This document shows, in pieces, positions 23,917-32,944 of a stretch of DNA of 64,000 nt. The DNA is taken from NCBI RefSeq assembly GCF_021023085.1, contig NZ_PGCK01000002.1, positions 186,001-250,000 on the forward strand. The letters run 5' to 3'. The stretch is from Methanooceanicella nereidis. Lineage in GTDB: Archaea > Halobacteriota > Methanocellia > Methanocellales > Methanocellaceae. Every line of letters starts with the position of its first letter. Positions within the stretch are counted from its first letter, which is position 1. The notes under the pieces were generated by a model. The model searched no databases. It saw only the letters and a list, made by a program, of their open reading frames with translations, and was not told where the DNA came from. The position numbers were made by a program, and so were the translations under genes.

Positions 23917-24039
23917 ATGAGATGGTGCGGCGAATTAATGGCTCGCCGCCGCCACGTGCAATGTACTATACCATGTTCGACCGCTATACCATATTCAACT
24001 GCTATACCGTGTTCAACATGCTGTACATCGATAATTTAA
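23917..24039 (+). CDS. Possible 40-residue cysteine-rich small protein
   Basis: A short frame with a good Shine-Dalgarno: GGAGG at 23905-23909, seven bases before ATG 23917. The product has an Arg-rich N-terminal half (MARRRH) and then three imperfect six-residue repeats of the type (T/C)xAIPYST or AIPCST, ending with several cysteines. The repeats are the translation of an 18-base tandem DNA repeat. A second copy of the first 58 bases lies at 24937 but lacks the Shine-Dalgarno and has an in-frame stop before the repeat. It could be a small protein or a chance frame in a repeat. Confidence 0.3.
   Translation: MRWCGELMARRRHVQCTIPCSTAIPYSTAIPCSTCCTSII
23925..24020. repeat. Dispersed repeat, copy 1, with 18-base tandem units
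   Basis: Bases 23925-23982 are identical to 24937-24994. The unit begins with a 6-bp hairpin (CGGCGA pairing with TCGCCG) and then runs into degenerate 18-19 base tandem units of the form CTATACCATGTTCAACTG (23965-24020). Confidence 0.8.
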
Positions 24040-24151
24040 TAGTAATAGATAATATGTACTATAAGATTATAAAAGTTGTTCCATCAAAATGAAAAATTTT
24101 TTATTTAATATGCCGATCTGCATCATTACTTATAAAAAACGATACCACTTT

Positions 24152-24484
24152 TCAAGACTTACGTCTGCCGCCTTTTAGAAGTACCATTGCGCCTGCAGAC
24201 CCTACCACAATAAGCACCGCAATAATAAGGGACGGAAAATTACTGTTCGTGCTTTCTACCATAAGCGACGGAACAGGCGTCGATACAGGTACGGATGCAT
24301 TGTCAGTAGTGTCGTTGACCGGGGATGATGACATTGACAGGGCCGAACATATCGCGTTCATATTGAACGCACAAAGTATCAAAAGTATGGCGACAATATT
24401 GAAAACATACGATAACCGGTTTGAGCCGGCAGACTCGTTGATCGCCTTGCGCACGTCTTTAACGCCGCGCCCTTTATCGGCCAT
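24152..24484 (-). CDS. Small exported or membrane protein, unknown
   Basis: 110 residues. An N-terminal charged stretch is followed by a hydrophobic helix (about 29-50), a Ser/Thr/Pro/Asn-rich linker, a second hydrophobic helix (about 84-102) and a GGRRKS basic tail. This architecture matches the neighbour at 23492-23800 and suggests a pair of small surface proteins. Sequence identity between them is low by eye. No known family is recognised. Confidence 0.5.
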   Translation of the reverse strand: MADKGRGVKDVRKAINESAGSNRLSYVFNIVAILLILCAFNMNAICSALSMSSSPVNDTTDNASVPVSTPVPSLMVESTNSNFPSLIIAVLIVVGSAGAMVLLKGGRRKS

Positions 24485-24603
24485 AAGCTTTGCTATACCC
24501 CCAGATATTATTCTACAACATCCATATTATTTAAATTTTGAGGATAAGACATGGATAATAGATCAAGACCATATTTGGAAAATTAGCAGTAAAAGAAGAG
24601 AAT

Positions 24604-24735
24604 AATGGCCGGGAGGTTGGGATGGGTTGCCCGGCCATTTATCATTAAAGCGTTTTGCGTGGTTGGGACGTGATGTTTTAGGTGGGATGGTTCACTGCAT
24701 CCTGGCCCAGAACCGTGTAGGGCGTGTGCAGTATT
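24604..24735. ncRNA. Candidate structured RNA or hairpin element
   Basis: A perfect 10-bp inverted repeat, AATGGCCGGG (24604-24613) and CCCGGCCATT (24630-24639), encloses a G-rich 16-base loop. A second small hairpin follows (GGATG/CATCC around 24689-24706). The segment is much richer in G and C than the surrounding spacer, which in AT-rich archaeal spacers is a common sign of structured RNA. I cannot match it to a known RNA family, and the strand is undetermined. Confidence 0.3.
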
Positions 24736-24936
24736 TGTTTCTGATAATTGATTATGCACAAGCCCTTATATACTATAACCAATAGCATACTGAAAGTATT
24801 AGGCCGGCAGTACAAAACAGGATGATGACGTCACAATTCTTGTAAATAATAGTTACGCAGCTAAACAGGAATTTGTCGAACGGGATAATCCATGAGACCT
24901 TAAAACGAAGATAGAAAAACTCCTGAGAAGAGATTA

Positions 24937-25100
24937 GTGCGGCGAATTAATGGCTCGCCGCCGCCACGTGCAATGTACTATACCATGTTCGACCACTATA
25001 CCTATTTTCCCAAATTCTTTCTTTGTCCTATAGTATCACTATATTCCAGAGTTTTACTTTGTTCAACAGGCTTTACCATGTTCAACTGGCTATACATTGT
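24937..25100. repeat. Dispersed repeat, copy 2
   Basis: The first 58 bases (24937-24994) are identical to 23925-23982. Downstream, degenerate copies of the 18-base unit (for example CTTTACCATGTTCAACTGG at 25071-25089) are interrupted by unrelated AT-rich sequence, so this copy is more decayed than copy 1. Confidence 0.8.
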
Positions 25101-25530
25101 TCCGAGTTTAACTTGTTGATAAGTCATCTGTGAGAAAGGTTTAAATAATTTTTCCTGTCAAAATAATTCCCAAAAAAGCGAACAGCAAAAGGATTATAAA
25201 TATTTGAGTCCTACATTGTAAGTTTTAAAGAACGCACATTTTTTACCATACGGATGATGATCAACTGCATACACAATAAGTAAACATTCATATATTAACA
25301 AAACAAAAAATATAGTTTTTAAGACATTTGAAACGGCATATGCGGATGGATCTGAATAATAAAAATCTATAAATAATATAAAAAAATCGGCCTGAACACC
25401 ATCTTATTCATTATTTTTAATTGAACATATACTCACAGTGAATCGATTTGACCAAAAGCCGGCATTAGCTCAAAAGACGCCATATTTTATATATTGGCCG
25501 GATCGATAGGTATGTACCAAAATTCTTAAG

Positions 25531-25540
25531 CTTTTATACC
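25531..25540 (+). promoter_or_regulatory. TATA box upstream of thyA
   Basis: CTTTTATACC fits the archaeal TATA element and lies 56 bases before ATG 25587. The ribosome binding site AAGGAGCT is at about 25571-25578. Confidence 0.4.
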
Positions 25541-25586
25541 CCAAGGTTTAAAGGCTTAGATCATAACAACAAAGGAGCTACTTAAA

Positions 25587-26222
25587 ATGTTAGCCGGGTC
25601 ATTTGATACGCTATCCGAAGCATGGTACTATGCAGTGAAAGAGATATACACGAAAGGGCTGCTCGTCAATACAGAATATGGCATCAAGGCGAAGATGATC
25701 AACGGCATGCTGCTTGAGATCAAAAACCCGGTACAGGTATGGCACAAAAAAGACCCGTTCTGTTCGCCAGAGAGGATAAAGTTCTACAAAGAGCAGTTCA
25801 AAAGAGAATCTGCCGGAAAGCATGGATTCGAATATACTTACATCGACAGGCTGGTGAACTACGAAGGTTTCGACCAGCTGAAATGGATGCAGGAACAGCT
25901 AAAGAGCTTAAGGTACGAGTCTAAGCGCATACAGGCGATAACCTGGATACCCGAGGTAGACTGCAACAAAAAAGAGGACCAGCCTTGCTTCCAGAGAATA
26001 TGGGTGTATCCTTATAGAAATAACAGGCTTGACGTCCACATACATTACAGGTCATGGGACTTTTTCAAAGCTTTTGAGGCGAACATCATAGCATTCCAGG
26101 AGCTAATTAAGGACGAGCTCACGGGCCCCACTGACTTTATGCTGGGGTCTCTGAGATGCATCGGAGATAATGTACACATATATGAGGATGATTTCCAGAA
26201 GGTAGAGGAAATCCTTAAATGA
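25587..26222 (+). CDS. thyA: Archaeal-type thymidylate synthase
   Basis: 211 residues, the short archaeal form rather than the 260-residue bacterial ThyA. The catalytic cysteine is C134 in QPCFQRI. The downstream RSWDFFKAFEANIIAF block is the nucleotide-binding RSxDxxxAxxxN motif of the family. It methylates dUMP to dTMP. In methanogens the one-carbon donor is thought to be a methanopterin derivative. The gene has its own TATA box and Shine-Dalgarno. Its stop overlaps the next start as ATGA. Confidence 0.85.
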   Translation: MLAGSFDTLSEAWYYAVKEIYTKGLLVNTEYGIKAKMINGMLLEIKNPVQVWHKKDPFCSPERIKFYKEQFKRESAGKHGFEYTYIDRLVNYEGFDQLKWMQEQLKSLRYESKRIQAITWIPEVDCNKKEDQPCFQRIWVYPYRNNRLDVHIHYRSWDFFKAFEANIIAFQELIKDELTGPTDFMLGSLRCIGDNVHIYEDDFQKVEEILK

Positions 26223-27019
26223 AAGCGCACAGAACCTGCAGGACCCTTGCCATCACTATTTTTATCTTAATAATAGCGTTGACGCCAGTAGCAGGGGCTG
26301 CCTCCGGTGAGCAGACGCTGAACATAGAAGACCTTCGCGCCGACCTTTCTTATGGGACCATAAAAAATACCGTCCCCTCAGGTGAGCCCGTCCCTGTCAT
26401 GGTAACGGACAGCTCGGGAGCCCCTGTCGAACTGGCAGACATCATGGACGGCATGAGCTTTCTCGGCAAGACTGATAGAGACGGCATGCTTATCCTGTAC
26501 ATAGAAGGCGGCTCATATCTAAACATCTATGCGAAAAAGCCGGGATACAAAGGTTCCGGCATCAAGACGTTCATCGTAATGGACTCTATGACAGGCGGCA
26601 TAGACATCGCCGGGAGCTACAGGGAATCCATATTGAGCGAATATGGCACCGGCGTCGCCAAAAGAGAAAACACTGCGATAGTAAAAGGGGATAATTTTCC
26701 CGTAATGAATATTCTGATCACAGGCGCCCCGGACATCACGTCGGCGATAAACCTGATATTCAGCGTTGAACGGTCGATGCTCTATCCGGTAGTAGACATG
26801 GATAACGGCCTGTTCATGATCATTACCGCAATCATGGTGATTTTTGTGTTCATCCTTATAGGCGGCACAGCCTGGATGTCCATAAGGTCTGTGATGTCAT
26901 TCGTTAATGTCATAAGGCTGGTACAGCGCTATAACAGCGAGCCGGAGAACAGAGAGGATATTAAAAAGGATATCGTGAAGTCGATCATGCCTCGCATATT
27001 AACGCGATTCATGCACTGA
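26219..27019 (+). CDS. Exported protein with Ig-like/carboxypeptidase-regulatory domain and membrane anchor
   Basis: 266 residues. A cleavable signal peptide (hydrophobic residues about 10-28, ending AGAASG) is followed by a beta-rich domain. That domain has GEPVPVMVTDSSGAPVE and GKTDRDGMLILYI, typical of carboxypeptidase regulatory-like folds. One strong transmembrane helix lies near residues 198-222 and a basic cytoplasmic tail follows. It overlaps thyA by four bases (ATGA), so it is probably co-translated, though a functional link to thymidylate synthesis is not evident. It ends one base before the convergent MscS gene. Confidence 0.6.
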   Translation: MKAHRTCRTLAITIFILIIALTPVAGAASGEQTLNIEDLRADLSYGTIKNTVPSGEPVPVMVTDSSGAPVELADIMDGMSFLGKTDRDGMLILYIEGGSYLNIYAKKPGYKGSGIKTFIVMDSMTGGIDIAGSYRESILSEYGTGVAKRENTAIVKGDNFPVMNILITGAPDITSAINLIFSVERSMLYPVVDMDNGLFMIITAIMVIFVFILIGGTAWMSIRSVMSFVNVIRLVQRYNSEPENREDIKKDIVKSIMPRILTRFMH

Positions 27020-27020
27020 C

Positions 27021-27977
27021 CTATAAATTGCCGTCCCTCGTGAACTTTACTTCGGGAAAACCTACGATGTCGACCGTCGTGGAGGCTATCCTTATATCGT
27101 CATGTCTCTGTATAGCCTCGAGGATCATTTTGTTTAACTTATTATGCAATATCCTTCTTTCCCTTACGCTGGTGACATACCTGATACTGAACCTGATCCA
27201 GTTATCGGTCAGCGTCATATATATGGCAGGATCTACGACCTTTCTCTGCAGGTAATATTTTTCTCCGATCTTATCGATCTCTTTTCTGGCGATTTCAGTG
27301 ATGTCTTCAGTTTCCTTCCTCACGATGCCCAGCATTATTTCCGATGCCTTTCTCCAGTCGCTATCATAGGTGATCGGGACCATGATCTCGTCATATATGA
27401 AAGAATGGTCCTTCGTATAGTTGTTTACCGCCATGGATATGACATAGCTGTTTGGTATCACAGTAAGCCGCCCTGACGGCTGGTCTCCGGCCACCCATTC
27501 CTTTATCTCCATAAGCGTAGTGTACAGGATGCCTATGTCTATGACGTCTCCGTACCTGGAATTTACTTCGATCCTGTCGCCGACCCGGTATATGCCCGTA
27601 GCGAAAAGGATGACGCTCCCGGCGAAATTCTTTAGGATGTCCTGTAAAGTGACTGCCACGCCCGCGCCGATAATACCGTAAAATAAGATCAGGGTCTGGG
27701 CATTCTCGATCCATATCCCTATCACGGCGAGTAATATGAGTAAGTAAAATATTATGGAGAAGGCCTTTTTGATGGAGTAGCCGGTCTTCGAATCAGTTAT
27801 GCTCTTAAGGGCGATGCTCTCGAGCAATATCTTAAAGAAAAAGTAAATAAGAGCTACGGTGAGGAATGTTTCGAATCCCTTCCAAAAATAATAAAACTCG
27901 GGGTATTTATAATTGGCACCCCAGAGCAACGCTGCGATAAGCAGAAGCGCAAAAAAGTTAACGACTCGCCTGATCAC
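27021..27977 (-). CDS. Small-conductance mechanosensitive channel, MscS family
   Basis: 318 residues. Two to three N-terminal transmembrane helices precede the pore-lining TM3, visible as IIGAGVAVTLQDILKNFAGS with its small-residue Gly/Ala pattern. The beta domain follows, with YRVGDRIEVNSRYGDVIDIG, and then the C-terminal alpha/beta domain. It would relieve turgor on osmotic downshock. The start appears to be GTG at 27977 with no strong Shine-Dalgarno, so it may be leaderless. Confidence 0.9.
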   Translation of the reverse strand: MIRRVVNFFALLLIAALLWGANYKYPEFYYFWKGFETFLTVALIYFFFKILLESIALKSITDSKTGYSIKKAFSIIFYLLILLAVIGIWIENAQTLILFYGIIGAGVAVTLQDILKNFAGSVILFATGIYRVGDRIEVNSRYGDVIDIGILYTTLMEIKEWVAGDQPSGRLTVIPNSYVISMAVNNYTKDHSFIYDEIMVPITYDSDWRKASEIMLGIVRKETEDITEIARKEIDKIGEKYYLQRKVVDPAIYMTLTDNWIRFSIRYVTSVRERRILHNKLNKMILEAIQRHDDIRIASTTVDIVGFPEVKFTRDGNL

Positions 27978-28033
27978 AAGAGATTGTAATATTTGAAAAC
28001 ATTTAAATATTTCTTATATTTTTTCCATTAAGT

Positions 28034-29503
28034 TCATGCTTTTGGAAGTTTCACATAGAACACTGTGCCTTTTTTGACATCTCCGGGGACCCGGTTATCG
28101 ACGCTGATATATCCTCCGTACTTGTCCACTATGACGCTCACTATCGAAAGCCCCACACCGCTTCCGCGGGTCGTCTTTGTCATCCTGTCGAACAATATGG
28201 GCTTCTTTTCGTCCGGAATGCCGGTGCCATGGTCTGCTACCCTTACTTCCCAGAATTCATTGCCGTCCTCGACAACTTCCGATATGCCCAGGTCGATCAT
28301 TTTCTCCGAATGCGGGTCGTATTTCACAGCGTTCTCAAGCAGGTGCATGAAGACATCATGGATGAACTCATTTGCCATCACATAGTGCTCTTCGGGGCCT
28401 ATGCTTGTATTGACTACGATGGTCTCCTCCGGGAATGCCTTTTTCAGGTCCTTGATATCCTTTTTGATTACTTCTTCAAGTTCCATCCGGACAATGTTCC
28501 TGTGAGCCTCTTCTCGTATCTTCCTTATCTTCTTGATATTCTCTATAAGCTTGTTACTGCCCATAACACCCTTTTGCGCCTTCTCGAGATAATGCATCTC
28601 TGTCTCGTTGAAATTTGTCGAGAGCGTCAGAAGCTCTATGTAACCCATGCTGATCTGGTTAAAATTGCGGATGTCATGGCTCATCAGGTCAACGTAGAAC
28701 TCGGCCTCTGTCTTCGATCTCTTGATCTCTTCCAGCTGCTCCTCCCTATCGCTAACGTCAAGTATGAAAATATTGATCCCGGCCAAATTGCCGCCCATGC
28801 CGATCACGGGAGATGCGACTAAGTCGATATTGATGTCGTTTGAATGGGTTAGCCTGCCCGGTAGCTTATATCCATATACCTTTATCACTTTTTTATCGCT
28901 GTGGGCTTCCCTGACCTTTGAAAGTATTTTCTCGTCCGATATGACGGAGGAGATATCGCTGCCGGTCATGCTTGAAAGGTCGCTGCCAAGGTAAGTGCTA
29001 AAGATCCTGGCCGCATAATCGTTGAATTTTTTAACGTTCAAGCGGTCATCCAGAAGTAAAATTCCGGCGGGCATGTCATTAAAGATATTCTCGAACATGA
29101 CCCTGGTATAAAATTTGCCTGCTCCGCTGACCGCCTTTTCCTGCGTGACGGGGTGCATTGTCAGTATGAAGCAATTTTCGCCGCCCAGTATAGCCTGGAC
29201 CCCCATGCAGTCCATGAACAGTGTTTCGCCGCCATGCATTACTTCCAGTGATACGGGACCCGCAGCCGTTCCCGGGACAGCCTCTTCAATTAAAGTGACG
29301 ACCCGTTTCTTTGAGCTTTCCCCAAGAAGGCTATAAACATCTTTACCTGTAATGCTGCGTCCTTGATCCGCGAAATATTTACCGGCCGCCCGGTTGAACA
29401 GCCTTACCGTTTTCTTATCCGCGCCGATCACTATCACTGCTTCCGGAAGATTCTCAAAGAGATCCTTGAATCCTTTTAAGTCCAGGGTCATCAGGTCGGT
29501 CAC
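28034..29503 (-). CDS. PAS-domain sensor histidine kinase
   Basis: 489 residues, soluble. Two PAS domains (about residues 8-120 and 130-255) are followed by a short helix and a phosphoacceptor region with DLMSHDIRNFNQ, a variant H box common in methanogen kinases. The HATPase domain has an N box ENAVKYDP, a G1 box DHGTGIPDE and a G2 box GSGVGLSIV. GTG 29503 is the likely start because GGTGAT is close upstream; ATG four codons later is the alternative. A kinase of the same type lies at 61490-62680. No response regulator is next to it. Confidence 0.88.
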   Translation of the reverse strand: MTDLMTLDLKGFKDLFENLPEAVIVIGADKKTVRLFNRAAGKYFADQGRSITGKDVYSLLGESSKKRVVTLIEEAVPGTAAGPVSLEVMHGGETLFMDCMGVQAILGGENCFILTMHPVTQEKAVSGAGKFYTRVMFENIFNDMPAGILLLDDRLNVKKFNDYAARIFSTYLGSDLSSMTGSDISSVISDEKILSKVREAHSDKKVIKVYGYKLPGRLTHSNDINIDLVASPVIGMGGNLAGINIFILDVSDREEQLEEIKRSKTEAEFYVDLMSHDIRNFNQISMGYIELLTLSTNFNETEMHYLEKAQKGVMGSNKLIENIKKIRKIREEAHRNIVRMELEEVIKKDIKDLKKAFPEETIVVNTSIGPEEHYVMANEFIHDVFMHLLENAVKYDPHSEKMIDLGISEVVEDGNEFWEVRVADHGTGIPDEKKPILFDRMTKTTRGSGVGLSIVSVIVDKYGGYISVDNRVPGDVKKGTVFYVKLPKA

Positions 29504-29612
29504 TATATCACCTTATTTGACGTTAACAATATTATAAGGAATTAGTCTATTATATAGTTTGTATCAATTTGATTTTATTCTATAATGACCAAAATAAACA
29601 GGATATGTGAAA

Positions 29613-29623
29613 ATATTTATAAG
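29613..29623 (+). promoter_or_regulatory. TATA box of CGGC-domain gene
   Basis: ATATTTATAAG lies 27-37 bases before ATG 29650, so the transcript would start only a few bases before the codon. This favours a leaderless or near-leaderless mRNA and ATG 29650 over TTG 29641. Confidence 0.45.
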
Positions 29624-29649
29624 TTTACCGCTAGCTCTGTTTGAGACCC

Positions 29650-30015
29650 ATGTTTAGCGGCAATTTAAAGGATTATTCACAGGTTCGTAAAAATAGCGAG
29701 AACGCCATCAAGGTAGGCATCATCAGGTGTAACGAAAAATCACAGGTCTGTCCCGGAACGCTATGCTTTAAAGCTATGACCGATAGGACCGCAGCTTTTG
29801 AAGGATATGACAAAATAGAGATAATCGGGTTCGACACTTGCGGCGGCTGCGGAATGGGCAGGCCGGATAAGATCCTGAAAAAGGTCGAAGGGTTAAAGAT
29901 GAGGGGCGCTGAGGTCATACATCTTTCATCCTGCATGAAGGGCAACTGTCCCGCATTTGATACATACCTTGAAGCGATCGGTAAAGTGATAAAGCTAAAG
30001 ATCGGCACACATTAG
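29650..30015 (+). CDS. CGGC domain protein (DUF1847-like)
   Basis: About 121 residues with the defining DTCGGCGMGRP motif near residues 62-72. Other paired cysteines are RCNEKSQVCPGTLC near the N terminus and SSCMKGNCPAFD near the C terminus. The many cysteines suggest metal or iron-sulfur binding. The family is uncharacterised and is found mainly in anaerobes. No Shine-Dalgarno is visible, in keeping with the TATA box being so close to the start codon. Confidence 0.8.
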   Translation: MFSGNLKDYSQVRKNSENAIKVGIIRCNEKSQVCPGTLCFKAMTDRTAAFEGYDKIEIIGFDTCGGCGMGRPDKILKKVEGLKMRGAEVIHLSSCMKGNCPAFDTYLEAIGKVIKLKIGTH

Positions 30016-30084
30016 ACAGTATACTGATCCTATCAATGTTAATCTTAAAGAATAATGTCGGAATCAAGTATATCACAAAAGCAT

Positions 30085-30123
30085 AAAAACATAAAAGATG
30101 GGCAGAAATGACATTATCTGCCC
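30085..30123 (-). terminator. Hairpin terminator of DUF5667 gene
   Basis: On the minus strand GGGCAGA and TCTGCCC (30117-30123 and 30100-30106) form a perfect 7-bp stem just after the stop codon. T-rich stretches follow within 30 bases. Confidence 0.5.
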
Positions 30124-30131
30124 GTTAAGCG

Positions 30132-30893
30132 TTATTGTTTCTTAGCCCCGTTAGACCCGTTCGTACCGTTGTCCACCTTTATTGAGCCATGTGGCCCTTT
30201 CTTCTCACTTGCCCAGTTGTAGAGGTATTCGTAGCTGAACTCTTCACCCGTACAATTACAGTCCCCTACGCCCGGAATGTGTAGATAGCCCTTTTTAGCA
30301 TATTTTTTCGGCAGGCTGCCATTGACGGCGCTCATTATCTTTTTCATTTCCCCGGGAGGAAGGAAGAGGAGCGTATCGTTCGCCTCGTCGTATACGAATG
30401 GCTTTCCATTCATGAAGCTCTCGCAATATGTGAATGTGTTCGTCCAGCGGTTTTTCAAGCCTTCATCAACGCTCGAGTTATTTATCATATACATGAACGT
30501 ATTCCGGTGAGTCTCCAGCCTCGGCCCCGCATCCGCGTAGTCATCATCGTCGATCTCTCCCGATTCCATGGTCTTGTTTATGTCATCGAGCTTTTTCCGG
30601 TACTCGTTCAGCGCCGCTTCCATGGGACCGGTGTTATTGGCATTTAACATGGAATTAGCCTCGGCGAGCCTCTCGTCCGCGTGGTTTAGCTGTCGTTGCA
30701 ATTTTATGTTTGAATTTCCGGCAAAAGATTCGTCCAGGTCCTGAAGGAATATCTTGAAGCCATAGAACGGCGAGTCTGCATTTACCCAGCCATTATAAGG
30801 CCCCAGATGCTCTGATTTCGCCATTGATGCCGGTATGGTCGCTAAGATCAAACACAATACCGTCACTAGTATTAACATTCTTTTCATCATCAT
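30132..30893 (-). CDS. Exported DUF5667 domain protein
   Basis: About 250 residues. The protein starts with a signal peptide ending in SMAKS. The mature N terminus contains DSPFYGFKIFLQDLDESF and then LNHADERLAEANSM, which is the DUF5667 pattern of a short helical domain of unknown function in archaeal and bacterial exported proteins. A CNCTGEEF stretch and an Asn/Gly-rich lysine tail close it. Three consecutive ATG codons make the exact start uncertain. GGTGA lies just upstream of all three. Confidence 0.7.
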   Translation of the reverse strand: MMMKRMLILVTVLCLILATIPASMAKSEHLGPYNGWVNADSPFYGFKIFLQDLDESFAGNSNIKLQRQLNHADERLAEANSMLNANNTGPMEAALNEYRKKLDDINKTMESGEIDDDDYADAGPRLETHRNTFMYMINNSSVDEGLKNRWTNTFTYCESFMNGKPFVYDEANDTLLFLPPGEMKKIMSAVNGSLPKKYAKKGYLHIPGVGDCNCTGEEFSYEYLYNWASEKKGPHGSIKVDNGTNGSNGAKKQ

Positions 30894-30928
30894 AGGTCAC
30901 CTTCTTTCAATGACAGATCAATATGAGT

Positions 30929-32698
30929 TCACGTTTTTTCCCTCGCCGCCAGTAATGTGACGAACAGTAGCGCAGCAATACATATTATAACGTTAAGACC
31001 TGGTGTCGCTGTAGGGGCTGGCGTCCCGGTAGTATCCGGTGAAGAGGATGGTAATATCGTGCTGCCCTGAACGGCGCTTGCATCCGTAACAGGAGAGGGT
31101 ACGGGCGTGATAGATGGGGTACCTGGAACGATCGGCGTAGGCAAAGCCGTTTGATCATGGTATCCGGAAATATCCACTATCCCCGTATCGATCGGTATCT
31201 CCGCATTCTCTTTAAACATGTCCGGGCCTATCACGATCGCCGGGGTCCCGGAAGGAGAAGCGGACGAAGTCGGGCTTACGGATACAGTGATGTTGTAAAT
31301 TGCTATACCGGCTACTGGCTTTATAGCAACTGGCAAAGAGATCACGGGGCTCTTCGGAGAGCTTTTATTTATGAATATAGGACCGGAAGGTACTGGGCCC
31401 ATTGCCATGCTTCTGGGTTGATACCCTACAGAGATAGGCGATCCGGGACTATGGGTCATGGCAGGTATCTCTATGGCCGTGACCGTATCGCTCCCTGAAT
31501 TCGAGACATAAAGTCTTTTGCCGTCAGGGGATATTGCCAGGTCCGACGGATACTTTCCTGTTCCATAGCTTCTTATCTCGGACTTTGAAACTGTATCAAA
31601 ACCCCTTACTGCTCTCGAACCGGGCTCTAAAACGTAGAGACGGCCGCCATCCTGGCTTACAGCCAGCTTAGTGGCAATGTCGAACATTTCATAGACAGTG
31701 ATATAGTCACTGCTGTAGTAGTAATTATGTTCAGAAAGCTTACATTCGACTGCGACATCGGCAACCTCGTTCGATACATATACCCGGGAATTATCAGGGC
31801 TCACTGCAACCCCGTTTGGATATACAAATTTTGGAGATACCCCTTTACCGGTGAGGTTAAAACGTATGATGCCGTTACTTAGCGGGATCGAATCATCGAG
31901 CTTAAATGTAGACGTAAGTACGCATATCACGCTATTCTGCCAGAAATCCGCAATATAAAGCCGCGACCCGTCATGTGAAAGTACCATGTCGACCGGCTGA
32001 GAGCCCGGATTATAATACAGGTAAGCCAGTGACAGTTGCCTGGTAAAATGATTCCCATAAGGATCGTATTCGACGAGAAAACCGCTTTGTTTATCTTCTA
32101 AAAGAATATACAGGCTTTTTCCGTCCTTGCTCAACAGCATTTTATTAACGCCGCCCTGGAGCCCGTAATTGATATCTCTTGTCGAAGAGATAACCTGTTT
32201 CGTCCTCAGGTCAATAGTATCAATGTAAGTATAATATCCATGATACCCCCAGTTAAAGTAAGGCAGCTCAAAGTAAATCACAAAAAGCCTGGTATAGTCC
32301 GGACTTACGGCCACCGACCAGATATAGACCGGCCCCATATCTATCGTGTCTATGACCTCGTTATTCACCGTATCTATGACCGATATGCTGTTATTGTTCG
32401 CTACGTACAGCAACGGAGAATAGGTAGAAAATGAGCCGTCAGCCAGTATGCTTATCGCTCCGCCGGGATATGCGGTCGTATTATTCAGCGTTATGTCCCC
32501 GATGATACCTGGCATCATAAAAGGTATGGGAGTGGGCGTAACAGTATAGGCCGGATTAACTGGAAGCGTATCAATAAAAAAGCCATCGCTGGCGGATGAA
32601 ACAGCAATGCACTGACATAACAGGAATAATACTGCTGTGACGATCGCCAGATTTTTTAGTGATAAAGTTAAATAGCGGTAGCTCTCAACTAGCCTCAT
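30929..32698 (-). CDS. Surface beta-propeller (YVTN-like) protein
   Basis: About 589 residues. After a signal peptide come repeated blades of the form LYVANNNSISVIDTVNNEV, LYVSNSGSDTVTAIEIP and SPDGKRLYVSN, at least six in number. A Ser/Thr/Pro-rich stalk follows (about residues 500-560), with a C-terminal hydrophobic helix and a basic end. This is the standard layout of methanogen cell-surface proteins. ATG 32698 was chosen because a GGGGGG tract lies 5 bases upstream. A start five codons earlier would lie on the far side of that tract. The role is probably structural or adhesive. Confidence 0.8.
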   Translation of the reverse strand: MRLVESYRYLTLSLKNLAIVTAVLFLLCQCIAVSSASDGFFIDTLPVNPAYTVTPTPIPFMMPGIIGDITLNNTTAYPGGAISILADGSFSTYSPLLYVANNNSISVIDTVNNEVIDTIDMGPVYIWSVAVSPDYTRLFVIYFELPYFNWGYHGYYTYIDTIDLRTKQVISSTRDINYGLQGGVNKMLLSKDGKSLYILLEDKQSGFLVEYDPYGNHFTRQLSLAYLYYNPGSQPVDMVLSHDGSRLYIADFWQNSVICVLTSTFKLDDSIPLSNGIIRFNLTGKGVSPKFVYPNGVAVSPDNSRVYVSNEVADVAVECKLSEHNYYYSSDYITVYEMFDIATKLAVSQDGGRLYVLEPGSRAVRGFDTVSKSEIRSYGTGKYPSDLAISPDGKRLYVSNSGSDTVTAIEIPAMTHSPGSPISVGYQPRSMAMGPVPSGPIFINKSSPKSPVISLPVAIKPVAGIAIYNITVSVSPTSSASPSGTPAIVIGPDMFKENAEIPIDTGIVDISGYHDQTALPTPIVPGTPSITPVPSPVTDASAVQGSTILPSSSPDTTGTPAPTATPGLNVIICIAALLFVTLLAAREKT

Positions 32699-32944
32699 AT
32701 AGCCCCCCGGCATATAATAGGGTAAGCTTTAGTATCTCATTAACTTATCGTTCAGGCATAAGGGCAAATTTTAAAAATATCAAATAAAGTAGCCTAACAA
32801 GAAAATTCCAGTTTATTTTCAAGCATCTAAGGCTAACAAGCGATCAATTCCGGCTTTTAATTTGAAAATAAGACAGCATAGCGCGTTAACAATATGATCC
32901 GTGCCTGGAGAAACTTAATAGCCCTTGATAAATAATATGATATC

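Larger units (their letters stand above)
24485..25530. other. 1 kb spacer with repeats and a GC-rich island, no clear gene
   Basis: No convincing protein gene lies between the small membrane protein and thymidylate synthase. The spacer holds a GC-rich structured segment (24604-24735), the second copy of the 58-base repeat (24937-24994), and otherwise very AT-rich DNA. A 60-codon frame starting at GTG 24937 is made from the repeat and is not supported as a gene. Confidence 0.6.

Noticed and set aside
24937-25119. 60-codon frame beginning in the second copy of the 58-base repeat
   Set aside because: No Shine-Dalgarno, and the frame differs from the one with a ribosome site in copy 1; likely a chance frame.
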